From Lunularia cruciata (taxonomy: Eukaryota > Streptophyta > Marchantiopsida > Lunulariales > Lunulariaceae): a DNA stretch of 64,000 nucleotides. Location: contig OX419759.1 in NCBI GenBank assembly GCA_948567375.1, positions 12,740,744-12,804,743 on the forward strand. Reading direction: 5' to 3'. A program made the position numbers and the translations under genes. Below are positions 25,057-35,488 of this stretch, piece by piece. Under the pieces are notes generated by a model. It saw only the letters and a program-made list of their open reading frames with translations, was not told the origin of the DNA and did not search any database. The number at the start of each line of letters is the position of its first letter. Position 1 is the stretch's first letter.

Positions 25057-26260
25057 GTAACACAAGATGCACCAAAATAACCTATAAATGAGTAGGCAAC
25101 TTTGTATGATATGATTTTTAGGTAGGTGACACAAATATGATCCATCTCATAGTAGGGATAAGATTGGCCTGCTTCATAATTGTAACCCATGCCCTTTGTA
25201 CTTGTATATACTTCATTAGGATATGATTCAAGAAGCTTTTGTCAAAAAACCACCCAAAAAAATAGTGGTAAATGCCTAATTAAGAAGCTAAGATGATTTT
25301 TCCATGGGAGCTATGGCTACTAAGTTAGGTTAGGACAAGCAAAGAGTTTCATAGGTGTTATTAGGAGATCTCTAGTACCTTATAGCTATTGTATTTCTTT
25401 GGCAGATAATTAGAACATATATACAAAGCCTTCAAGCCAATATTCACTAGGTTCATTTGGTACATCCTTCTTTTGTTAGTGATCTATATATCAAGATCTA
25501 TATGTTAGTGTATGCATATTCATGCTTAATTGAGTAAAGGTCAAGAAATTTGAAGTAGGACCAACTACACTTGAGTGAGTGGCATCATTTGTGTTTGCTT
25601 TGAGTATTCATTTCTAGGGACTTTGAATGACCAATGGAAATATGTTGATAGACTATTGAATGTCAAGAATATTATAAAGTACCACAACATTGAAACATTA
25701 AGTGTCATGATCCATTCATGACTCTTGTGAAGTCATGACTTCTTGGAAGAGTAAAACAATACTTCACGGTTGTAATCATCAATGTGATTGAATCCTTGGA
25801 AGATCCTATCTCCCTCTTTGTACTTGATTTTAAGACATTACTGCTAGGACTTTGTAGTAGTGATGACCTTGTATGATTACAAACTTTGAAAAGCAAACAA
25901 GGAACTCAGCATACAGTTTCAATGGCTCTAATCTTGAATCTGATCATACCTAAGGATGATAATGCAATTTTGGGGCAAAGTGACCTTCATTACAAATGAG
26001 CCGTAATATCCAAGCCAAAATTAATTTAGACATGTAGCAGAAGTGATTCCTTCTAATTTCTCTTTTCTATAGTGTGCCTCAATAGGTGCCACTCTTTGGG
26101 AGTGGTTTTTTGCCCAAGAGGTTAGATAAACAGCAACAAATGAATTATGATACTGTTATATTCTTCTTAATTGGAGTTATTTCTAGCCATTTCCTTAAGG
26201 GAACAAGCTGTTCCTCCTATTATACTATTGGGATGTTGACACTAGGCCTTCACATAATTT

Positions 26261-26280
26261 TTGGCACTATTGTTGGGCAT
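26261..26280 (+). other. Primer binding site of X (tRNA-Asp type, decayed)
   Basis: TTGGCACTATTGTTGGGCAT lies seven bases after the LTR end CA. The usual Athila/Tat site is TGGCGCCGTTGCCGGGGA. Nearly all differences are C-to-T or G-to-A, as expected from deamination of methylated cytosines. It fixes the end of the 5' LTR and the strand. Confidence 0.8.
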
Positions 26281-26867
26281 ACATTCATTGAAGTGGCTAG
26301 AGGTGAAGATAGACGAGGTGATGAATGTCATTGGGGAAACAAGTACAAAGAGATATTTACAATTCTTGTGAGCAATGAGTCTTCTTAAGAAACAAGAAGA
26401 AAGATGTGGAAGGACATTTTTCACTTAACAAAAAGGCTCAAGATGGAGTCAACCATCTTGAGAGAAAAAGAGTGAATAATATTGAACTTCCTATTCAATG
26501 TCAATCTTTGAATAAGAGAGAAGTTGGGTTCAAGAACATCAAACACCATCTACTCTTGAAATTTTTTTTGCTTACTACCACCCCACCACCTGGTACTATT
26601 AGCCAATAGCTTGTGGTTGCAAAAGGAGATACTTGAGGAGATTTCAATAAGGGAGAGACTTTGAATAATTCTTTGCAATATCCTCCATCAACTTGGGAAG
26701 TTGGAAAGAGATCTTCTCTTTGGCTCCCATTTACTTCTTTCTTGAGCTTTCCATAAAGAGTCCAAATACAAAGTCCCTTCTTGCTCCGTTACTTGTCAAA
26801 CTCTAACAATAATAACTCACGGCTATCCTCCAAGGACAAATACAAAGTAGAATGATTTTCACATCTT
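26281..26867 (+). other. X leader between primer site and gag
   Basis: No coding signal that I can follow. Short frames at 26,086-26,388 (which crosses the LTR end and primer site) and 26,406-26,609 have no domain. Taken as untranslated leader. Confidence 0.5.
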
Positions 26868-27810
26868 GTGCCTACCTATGATTTGTTTAGTTCTTCTCTA
26901 AAGAAGGTAGCTTCTGATCATATCTTGCTTCCTTTGAGCATGGAAAATCATGCTTCCTTCCCACAAAGAACTATCAAAAGTTTAAGAGAAAGGATGAGGA
27001 AGATTAGGATACTTTCCTTAGGGAATTTGAAGTCATTTAGGGTGCCAATAAAGAAGATGTATATGTTGATAGTCTATGGATATTTTTGAGTACAGTAGGA
27101 AGAAAGCCAAAAATTGTGCAATCAACACAATAGTGTGGCCAACAATTTGTGATTAGTTCTTGAATAATTTCTGGGATATTGACTATGAAGCAAATGTTTT
27201 TGCCATGCTCAATAGTCTAGATCGTTAATAAAACAAAAATCTGAGAGACTATACAAAGAAGTTCCAAAATCCTTTGAGCAGAATACAAAAAAGGTGACAC
27301 TCTGGGCTACTTAGATGTATAAGCAATGACCTGGTTCTTGAGAGGATTACCAACAAAACTTCTGGTCTTTGTCAAGGAACCAAAACATGATATGCTAGCA
27401 AAGGTGATGAAGTCAATAGAATTGTACAAGTCAGCCTGACTGAATCCTTCAAGAAGGTGTGCTTGTGATCATGTTGTAAGGAAATACATCAGTTTTATGT
27501 AGAGGAAGAAGATCAACTCTTTGGAGTACATGAAGTACCTCCATCATCAACCAGCCTCATCTTATCACCATTCATTGATATGTGCCTAGAGATTATGTTG
27601 CTAATGAGCCTACAGATTATGTTGCTAATGAGCCATTACAAAGGAATTTACCCCCAAGGCAAAATAACCCAATCAGCACATGCTTTAATTATGGAGCTCA
27701 CTAACATTGGTTAATGGATTGTTTAAAGCCCATGAAACAAACTCTTTATGTCCTTTTGTGCATTAATTGTAGAGCACCAAGACATGTAAAGGCAGATTTT
27801 TGTTAACCTC
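26868..27810 (+). pseudogene. gag: X gag, decayed
   Basis: The retrotransposon gag domain is readable across frame breaks, best at about 27,290-27,435 (WFLRGLPTKLLVFVKEP, then AKVMKSIELYK). Two CCHC zinc-knuckle remnants lie at 27,681-27,803: the first reads CFNYG with the second Cys changed, the second reads CINCRAPRHVKADFC with one extra residue before the last Cys. Multiple stops and frameshifts make it non-functional. It would form the particle shell and bind RNA. Confidence 0.8.
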
Positions 27811-28058
27811 ATGTGGTGAGGCCACCAATTTGGTTTGTACCTACTCCACGTACAACCAAAGTGGATATGCATGTTCACTACATGATCTTGGAAGAGTTGA
27901 AAATATATAAAGCATCTCTATTTGAGGGCAACAACTAGCCAAACTTGGAGATGAATTGGGTATATACTCAAACATAAAGGCAAGAAGCAAGTAGCTCATT
28001 TCCTTTAAAATCAAACAATTTTCCTAAACCAAAGAGGAAGAAAATACTACATAAGAGG

Positions 28059-28615
28059 GAGCTGAAACTTTTAGCTTAAATCAAACAAAGGGAGAATTGG
28101 AGAAACAAAGAGCAACACATCTTCCACAAAGAGAAGAAACTCTCATGCAAGGTGAAGTTCAAGAATCATAAGCATCTAGTACACCTTCATTTGACAATCC
28201 TTCTCACATACAAAGAGAAGTTCATAATCTCCTAGAAGATGAAATCCAACGAGAACAGGCACTAGAGGCAAAGGTCATTGGAGAAGGGAATCAGCCCCCA
28301 AGAAGCAAACATCCTATAAAAATCTTATTAAAGAAGGAGCTTAAACTTCTAGCTAAAATCAAACAAATGGAGGCCCAAAGAAACCAAGAAGAAGAAACAC
28401 ACCTCCCACCAAGAGAAGAAGCACTCATGCAAGAGGAAGCCAAAGAAGTGCAAGCTTCTAGTAGGCCTCCATCTAACTATCTTTTTGACATACAAAGAGA
28501 AGTTCATAATCACCTAAAAGAAGAAATCCAAAGAGAACAAGCACTAGAAGTAAAGGTCACAATAGAAGGGAATCAGATCCCAAGAATAATAGTACTTAGG
28601 TGCAATTGGAGCACT
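28059..28615 (+). repeat. X gag-protease linker: duplicated charged segment
   Basis: A Glu/Gln/Lys-rich segment beginning ELKLLAKIKQ at 28,059 is repeated from 28,337 (offset 278). Both copies contain HxQREE(T/A)LMQ(G/E)E and IQREVHN-L--EIQREQALE. The second copy is open (frame 28,367-28,774); the first has stops. Probably a flexible or coiled spacer between gag and protease. Confidence 0.8.
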
Positions 28616-28982
28616 CCATCAAGCAAGAAGAATGATATAGAATCTAACCACAAGCCATTGATGACTCATGCCTCGTCTTTGGTACCAAACCACTTTTCTT
28701 ATGTCCCTTGCCACAAGAATGAACTTACACAAGAAGAAGAAGATGACATCCTCATATGCTTGCTAGGTCCATGAGCCTACAATAAAAAGTGCTACTTTGA
28801 AAAAATCAACTTGGACAAAGAGTGAACAAGAGTAGAACCTTTAGAGAGTTGATTTGTTATTGGAAGTAGTATAGTACAACATCATTGCAAACTTGGGAGC
28901 TGCAAAGGAAAATATAAATTTCAAAAAATTGTGTGAAAATAATAATTTGTATACAAAGCAAGTTTCCTTAACTCTTTGATAA

Positions 28983-29340
28983 GTGCAAAGAAAAAGGCAC
29001 TGCAATCTTCATGCCATCTACAAGAGAGAACAAGAGGATTTGGGTTTCTTGGAAGTAGAAATAGAAATCAATGATTGCATAATCTTGTCATTACCTATTG
29101 ACTTGAGATCAAGAGAAAAATTCATGATAGAGGAGACAACTCAAAACCTAGGCTACACTAATTTAAAGCTTGACCCACAAATTCTTAGGTTTGTAGATCA
29201 AACAAGATAGAGACTGCTAGTTATGTTGACAAAGATTCCAACTACCATTGGTGGGGTAACTTTTCATCTTGACTATGTCATTCTTTATGTGGTGACAAAG
29301 ACATGTTACCCAATATGGATAGGAAGATTATGCTTGAATG
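28983..29340 (+). pseudogene. pol: X aspartic protease, decayed
   Basis: An open frame at 28,983-29,210 contains IDLRSRE...QNLGYTNLKLDPQILRF, aligned with the D-T/S-G...LG..NL.P..L.. region of gypsy proteases. The active-site triplet is degenerate (Asp-Leu-Arg). After a stop it continues with KIPTTIGGVTFHLDYVI and YPIWIGRL, the conserved C-terminal motifs. Catalytically dead as it stands. Long frame 29,303-29,674 follows, a polar spacer before RT. Confidence 0.75.
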
Positions 29341-29799
29341 TAGTAAGAGTGGAAATTCATTGACATTAGCACAAATTGAGGTTTTAGGATACCAAGTTGA
29401 TCAACTCCTAACCAATAACAATGTGCTCAAGGAGTGCCTTGTACCTAAGAGAGATGTCACCTCAAGAGAAGAATATATTGATGAATCATCAAAAAACAAT
29501 AATGATTCTTCAAGTAACAATGTTGTTAACTACCTTGAGTGCTACAAGATTGTAGATGAGATTGAAAAAGTGATTGCCCCAGAAAGTCAAAAAGACAAAT
29601 TTTTGCTCTTGGAAGTAAGTCAAGTAAGCCACAAAGAATTCATCATCAATTTGGATGATTTTCAGAATTATTGATAGCAAAAGAGAGGTCATTGAAGATC
29701 TCCAAATCCGTGAGCAAGTAAGAATGCAAACCCTACAATTCTTTGTTCATAAAATACAATGATAATTTTGCCTAAAAGATGGAGCAAATACCAAGCGTC

Positions 29800-30720
29800 C
29801 GTCAACAATTTTGCAAACACCAAATTGACCTAGAGGAGGAATTTGTTCTGGTCAGACAATGATAATATCATCTCAATCCAAAGTACTTATTATTGGTAAA
29901 AGATGGGATAGATAAGTACATTTGTATTGGGATCATTTTCCTTGAGTTGAAATCATCTTATACTTAGTAAAAAGTGAGTATTGCCTATCATAGTAGTGCC
30001 CAAAAATAAGACTAGTAAGATTCATCTGTCCCAAGACTTCTAAAAACTCAATGTTTCCATGAAGAAGGATCATCATCCATTGTTACACTTCATTGATACC
30101 ATTTAAGACCAAGTTGCATGATGCAAATGCTACAATTACCTAAATAGATTCTCAAAATATAATTAGGTCAGCATTCAAGAAGAAGATAGGGATAAAATTA
30201 TGTTCACCACCAATTGGAAGACATACATGTATAATCACATGCTATTTGGGTTGTGTAATGCCTTTGTATCATTCAAATAGATAATTCAATCATGATCTTC
30301 AAGGATAATTTACAAAAACTTTGGAGATCTTTATCAATGATTTTTGTGACTTTGGAAGAGTGGAAGATCATGTTTCCTTCCTAAGGAAAACCTTTTGAGA
30401 AATGTCCTTTGGCAAGACATGCTCTTCATCAAGAGAATTGTTTCTTCATGATGAAATGAAGACCTAAATGGGAGATTCTATTTCACCTATATGTGGATAC
30501 CTCTTCAATAGCAATTGAAGTGGTTCTCAATCAAAAGGACAACAATAAAGAGGATTACCTAGTGTACTATGCTCATAGGCAACTATCTCATCTTGGGTGT
30601 AAGTACATGACCACAAAGAGAGAGGCACTAAGAATGGTGTATGCTTTTAAGAAGCTTTATCATTACCTATTAGGCTTCAAATTTGTCCTCCATGTAGCCA
30701 ATTTGCAGTTCAACATCTAG
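29800..30720 (+). pseudogene. pol: X reverse transcriptase and RNase H, decayed
   Basis: RT blocks in order: NPKYLLLVKDGIDKYI (about 29,877), a KLNVSMKKDHHPLLHFIDT block (about 30,040), SKYN-VSIQEEDRDKIMFTT (about 30,155) and MLFGLCNAFVSFK (about 30,240). The YxDD box at about 30,335 reads FINDF, with the first catalytic Asp replaced by Asn. RNase H (30,493-30,720, open) reads VDTSSIAIEVVLNQ, YAHRQLSHLG, TTKREALRMVYAFKKLYHYLLG. At least ten stops and frameshifts in RT. Confidence 0.85.
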
Positions 30721-30899
30721 TCAAGAAGGTAGAATTTTTTTGTCATATTGCACAATGGATATTTCTTCTATAGGAATTCACATACATTGTTTAATTATGG
30801 AAGTGAGCTCATCACAAAAATGCTTATTTCCTATCACACCTCAAGACTGAAGATCAATATAAAGTCCTCAATGATGATTTTCTTAACAAAGAAATCTTT

Positions 30900-31125
30900 C
30901 ATATATGTTAAAAAGGTGACCACATAGAGAACACAAAGGATGGGAAGACCTCATCAAGTTGTACAACGGAGAGATCAAAGAGGTAAAATGGGGCTAGGAC
31001 CAATATCATATCTAGATAGGAAAACATCAAAGGTACTTGGAGGAGCATTGGTGCCTTATACCTTACAAGATAACTTATTAAGTGTCTTCCTTCATAAAAT
31101 AGATCCCTACTTGTTGAAGTGGAAT
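30900..31125 (+). other. X segment between RNase H and integrase
   Basis: The small frame 30,940-31,182 contains LGGALVPYTLQDNLLSVFLHKIDP, which I could not assign to the usual integrase N-terminus. It may be a family-specific spacer. It ends where a solo Cv LTR is inserted at 31,126. Confidence 0.35.
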
Positions 31126-31513
31126 TGTAATAACATAAAGTCAGCAAAAAAGTTAGTAGAGGCTAATAAATTAATAAAATAAGCCAAATATAGCTAGGAA
31201 TTCTAAGAATTTTCTAGAAGTATCTATGAAGCTTTTTGGTAGAATGTTTAGAAGCACTTCAGAAGCTTCTCGGTAGGAAGCTTCTGAGTATTGGGATTGG
31301 GTAATTTGCCTCCCAAGTTCATGACTAACTTAGCTTGTATGCCAAATAGGGAGTTTCTAGAACAAAGATTCTCAAGAGCCTTGTGCAACTTCATTATAAA
31401 ATCCAAAGCCCAAGCTCATGCTTGGAATTTGAATTTTCTCTCAATTGAGCATTTCCAATGTAACTTTCTATTCCAATCTTCTAATCTTCTACTTCTCTTC
31501 TTGATCTTTTATA
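31126..31513 (+). repeat. Solo LTR of Cv family inside X pol
   Basis: Starts TGTAATAACATAAAG, equivalent to TGTAACAATATGGAG of the intact Cv element, and ends CTTGATCTTTTATA, equivalent to CTTGGTCTTTTACA. Internal order is the same: GAAGCTTC boxes, a TATAAAAT stretch in the promoter position, the CCAAGCTCATGCT block and the CT-rich tail. It separates X RNase H from the integrase. Flanks GGAAT and TGAAA are a poor target duplication, so the exact ends may be off by a few bases. Shorter and more diverged than the copy at 33.9 kb. Confidence 0.82.
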
Positions 31514-31559
31514 TGAAAATTCTCTTCAAATTGAGAGGACACTAAATTCTTTAGTGATG

Positions 31560-32175
31560 TGTAGAATTGTACAAGGTGGGAAGGAGTCATCTTGTAGATT
31601 GGTTATTGGTTTCCAACCATATACAAGGATTTGCATAAGTATATTTATAGATGTGATGCATGTCAATAGATAAGAAGACCAACACCAATTTTGTAATGAC
31701 AATTGCAACCAATTCTACCATTTTCACCATTCAAAAAATGGAGAAATGACTTTATGGTTTTAATCCAACCTACTAGGGAGATCACTCATCTAAGATAGAT
31801 TCTAGTCTACATGGATTATTTCATAAAAATGATAAAAACTAAGGCTATACAAAAAGATGATGCTAATACTATCAAAAGATTCTTTTTTTGCAACATCATC
31901 TCTAGATATGGTTGTCTATTGGAGCTTGTGAGTGACCAAGGATTAAATTTCTTGAACAACTTATTAGAGGCCCTTACAAAGTATTCCCAAATCAATCACT
32001 AGACAACTACATCCTAGAACCCAAAAGCAAACGATCTCATAGGGAAAGCTAACATATTGCTTTGCAAGATCCTCAACAAGATCATGGAAAACTATGCTTA
32101 TGATTGGGATATAAATTTGCCTAAAATCTTATGTGCTTATCATACTATGGAGAAGATCACCACAAAGCAAATCCC
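31560..32175 (+). pseudogene. pol: X integrase, zinc finger and catalytic core, decayed
   Basis: The zinc-finger end GFPTIYKDLHKYIYRCDACQ is readable at about 31,605-31,670, followed by the PF..W.DF block. The core reads DYFIKMIKTKAIQKDDANTI, then IISRYGCLLELVSDQGLNFLNNLL (open frame 31,811-32,002), giving two core Asp regions, then a tail with DWDINLPKILCAYHT at about 32,115. The catalytic Glu region is degenerate. The protein is cut at about 32,190 by unrelated sequence; its C-terminus resumes at about 34.5 kb. Confidence 0.85.
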
Positions 32176-32194
32176 TAACTTCTTAATGTTGTTG

Positions 32195-33890
32195 TGAAGT
32201 GTATTGCTTACTTATTAAAAACAACTTCTTACATGTCTCAATATGTTTTCTCTCAAGTTTTATAATGTGTGTTATGTTAAGCCTTACTACATACAACAAC
32301 ATGTTGATCTATTGGCTACTATGGGCTACTAAGGATTTCTCTACTACAGGCTGCACTAAGGGCTTATTGCAGGCAACTAAGGGATGATCTATTGGCTAGG
32401 GTCTATTCACACATATGCAATTCACGTTGCAGCAGATTTCTTTGTGATTCTTAGTCCAAAAAAAGTATGTTTCATCTGTTAACAACATGTTCTCAATGGC
32501 AATCTATATACAATAAAATTTTGGTGAACTGAGGTCTACAAAACAAGTTCCAACCAGTTGAAATTCTTTGTCTTCTTGGACTTGATTCCCCTAAAGAGTA
32601 TCTTGCACGCTTTCCTATAGTTGGGTTACTACAAGTCCAAGGCAAAGCATCTTGCAACTCATGTTGGAATTTATTTCTCTGTGGTTTTTAGTCCAAATAG
32701 TTTGTGCTTTATCTTGTTAGAAGTGTATTCTCAAGTGCTTTTTGTAGACATAAAAATCATAGAAAATTGAGGTCTAGAGAAGAAATTATGATCAATTGAA
32801 TTTTTTAGTTGTCTTTGAATTTGTTCTTCTAGAAACAGTCCTTCATGGGATCTCACAAGGCATCTTGCTGCTAGATCTTGAAAGTTTAAGACATGGTAAG
32901 CCATGATTCACATTGGGACTTATTTCTCCATGGATATTTGTCAAATCAAGGCATGTCATATCTCATTAGAAACTGCTTCTCAAGAGCTTTTAGTAGACAC
33001 CAAAACCATGGAAAATAAAGGTCAGCAAAAGAAGTTACAATGAGTTGAATGTCTTTGTCTTTTTTGGACTTATTTCCTATTGTGTTGGTTTATGGTACTT
33101 AGGTTTTCCCATTGCTTGTCAATGTGCCTTCTTGCATGTCACTTGGTCACTTGTGTAAGTTCTTGGGTTTCTTTCTTTAAAGGTGCGATGCCGCTTGCTT
33201 GGGGAAGGAGTTCTCTTGGGAAAAGATGTGGATGGTTTTTGAAATTCTTTAGGGAGCAAAAATCAAGAAGAAGTGTGTAGATGAGTGTAGCATGTGAAGA
33301 CAACACAACTATTGAGGTGGAGAATTGAGGATTTGCAAATGACAATTGTTGAAGTATTTGGGGGTTTTTTGATGGTAAAAGAAGTTCTGGATAAAGTGAT
33401 AAAAATTTTGGGTTTGGGGATATGACAATGGAAGAAGTTCTTATTATGGTGAATAAGCTTCCAAGATTTAGAATTATGGATAGGTATTAATAATTCTGAT
33501 TATGGTGATCAAGTTTATCAAATTGGAGACTACAAATTGGTTGAGATAGAGAGGATGAAAAAGAAAGGAGATTGAAAGTGAAATCAAGACCAAAAGTTTT
33601 GAGATTGAAGTTTCTTGCTCATGTTGAACTGATTGGGAGATCAAGATTCAAGTTTTTAAGAAGATGAAGAATGCTTTTGGCAATTCATGAGAATTTGGAA
33701 GGATTTAAGATTGTTTGGATCTACAAAATTCATAATAGCTTTCATTCAGTCATGACATGCACTATACTTTGTAAATTCTTTGAGTGTATCTCAAATGTAA
33801 TTTATCTAAAGCCTATGGGCATTCCAATGTTTTATATTTCCAGAATAATGAATGATAAGGAGTAGTGAAAAAAATTAGCAATTACATTGC
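32195..33890. repeat. Intrusive block with imperfect 235-250-bp tandem repeats
   Basis: Three diverged units start at about 32,435, 32,672 and 32,921 (offsets 237 and 249). Each contains a TATTTCTxTGTGGxTxTTAGTCCAA-like start, an AAAATTGAGGTCTA-like middle and a TTGTCTTTG...TTGGACTT-like end, with a partial fourth at about 33,070. No coding signal. It sits between the integrase core and C-terminus of X, so it is an insertion or expanded segment. No clean ends or target duplication could be placed, and the origin is unknown. Confidence 0.6.
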
Positions 33891-33897
33891 AACAATA

Positions 33898-34381
33898 TGG
33901 AGTTTACCGCAAGTTAGTCTAGACTAAAAAGTAGTAAATAGGCTAAATTAGCCAAGGGTTATAAAAATATTCTAGAAGCATCTAGGAATCTTCTTGGTAC
34001 CTTCCAAGTATTGGATTATGTGCATAAGAAGTGCTGACTTCTAGGGAGAAGCTTCATTGCCAGCTTAGCTTACATGCCAAGTAGGTGGCTTCTAGAAGGA
34101 TACTTCTCAAGAAACTTTCCAACTAGCTTAGTTTGCATGCCAAATAGGTGGATTCTAGAAGGAAGCTTCTTGAGAAGCTTTCTAGTTAGCTTGGCTTGCA
34201 CTCTAAGAAAGCGGCTTTTAGGAAGCTTCTTGAGAAGGTTCTCATGAGCCTTGTATGTTTCCTTATAAATACCATAGCCCAAGCTCATGCTAGGAATTTG
34301 GAGTTTCCTTCATTCAAGAGTCCTAATGTGATCTTTCATTTCTATCTTCTATTCTCCTATTTCTCTCCTTGGTCTTTTACA
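33898..34381 (+). repeat. Solo LTR of Cv family inside X integrase
   Basis: Starts TGCAACAATATGGAGTTTA and ends CTTGGTCTTTTACA. Flanks TACAT (33,893-33,897) and TATAT (34,382-34,386) form a one-mismatch target duplication. It contains several TTCTAGAA and GAAGCTTC boxes, the TTATAAATACC TATA box, and the segment that is missing from the Cv 3' LTR at 37.3 kb. No internal region remains, so it is a solo LTR from recombination. Confidence 0.9.
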
Positions 34382-34499
34382 TATATCCAAATAGGCCCGG
34401 GATTATCTTGTAAGATACCAATCTTATGGTATTTGGAAACTTAACTCCACAATAACTTATGAGCTACATTTGATCTTGCAAATAGAATTTGAAATCCCA

Positions 34500-34850
34500 A
34501 CTTACAAAATTCCTTTGAAGACCACATGTCCAAGGAAGAAAATCAAGAGCGTCATCTACAACAATTGATTTTCTTGGAGGAGAAGAGGATTAATTCTTAT
34601 AAAAGCACAAAGAAGAATAAGCAAGAAAGGAAAGAGCATCACAATAAGAAGGACCAAGAAGTGCATATGACGGATCATTATTTGGAAATAGTTGGCACAA
34701 GTTGTTCCCAATAAAATTGCATCTATGTTGGATGGGGCCATATATAGTAGATAAGGTCTACAACAATAGGTCATTATAATTGTTAGATTTGGATTAACAT
34801 GTTTTCACCACCAAACTGAATGGATGGCATGTTAGTAAATACTATTTCTA
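34500..34850 (+). pseudogene. pol: X integrase C-terminal domain, decayed
   Basis: After the solo LTR the reading frame resumes with a Lys/Glu-rich segment (frame 34,526-34,714), then KLFPIKLHLCWMGPYIVDKV and a downstream LNGWHVSKY, the GPY-type C-terminal domain of gypsy integrases. This shows that the solo LTR and the repeat block upstream interrupt one gene. No chromodomain is seen, as expected for the Athila/Tat side. Confidence 0.82.
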
Positions 34851-34953
34851 AACTAAATATAAACAAGAAAAAACAGAAAAATCAATCTAATTTTTAAATT
34901 TATTTTTTTTAGTTTACACTCTACTCAATGGGTTTGAGTGGATGCTCACATTT

Positions 34954-34966
34954 GAGGATGGAGGGA
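34954..34966 (+). other. Polypurine tract of X
   Basis: GAGGATGGAGGGA immediately precedes TGTGGTGACC, the 3' LTR start. Priming site for plus-strand DNA synthesis. It defines the LTR boundary and the element's orientation. Confidence 0.85.
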
Positions 34967-35480
34967 TGTGGTGACCTACCTTTGCTTTATTAGAGCAAAA
35001 TTATTATTTTTTGCTTAGTTTTATAGGATAATATGAGGTAGTGAAATGGTAAGGTAACAAAATATATGGATGTTCATTAATTTCCAGGCAAGTTTGTAAC
35101 ATGGCTAAGGTATACAACAAAGTGTAGGTATACTCCTACAACATGACCATTTAGGTACCATACAAAGACAAAGACTCTTGTTCTTGTCACAAATGTTGTA
35201 AGTCCTCTTATCATGACTGCAATCATCTTATGTAAATTCATAGATTATGAACCTTGTAATATTTGTAAGAACAAGCCAAAGTTATTAAGCATACAAGTTT
35301 ACATAATCAAAGATCATGAGAAATATTACAAGTTTGCATGGCCAAATTTTCAAGTGACATAATTGAGTGTTGAGGAATAAAAATTTGGACCATTTTCATT
35401 GACCAAAATGCCAACATGCCAAGAGTGTGATCCTTCATCAACCACTATAACAGCTGAATGTCAAAACTCTTTGCCTCAAC

Positions 35481-35488
35481 TATAAAAT
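35481..35488 (+). promoter_or_regulatory. TATA box of X 3' LTR
   Basis: TATAAAAT, 514 bp after the LTR start and 378 bp before the ATG of the LTR-borne ORF at 35,859. Same context as 19,390. Confidence 0.65.

Larger units (their letters stand above)
18844..26254 (+). repeat. Element X 5' LTR (about 3.1 kb net, split by a copia element)
   Basis: The start TATAGTTATACACC corresponds to TGTGGTGACCTACC at the 3' LTR start. The end is GACACTAGGCCTTCACA, matching GATACTAGGATGTCACA at 54,680. 18,844-20,745 aligns with 34,967-36,810; 25,057-26,254 aligns with 44,131-44,416 joined to 53,725-54,680. About 1.3 kb present in the 3' LTR is missing here, at the copia junction. Contains a TATA box and the first copy of the LTR-borne ORF. 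Confidence 0.82.
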
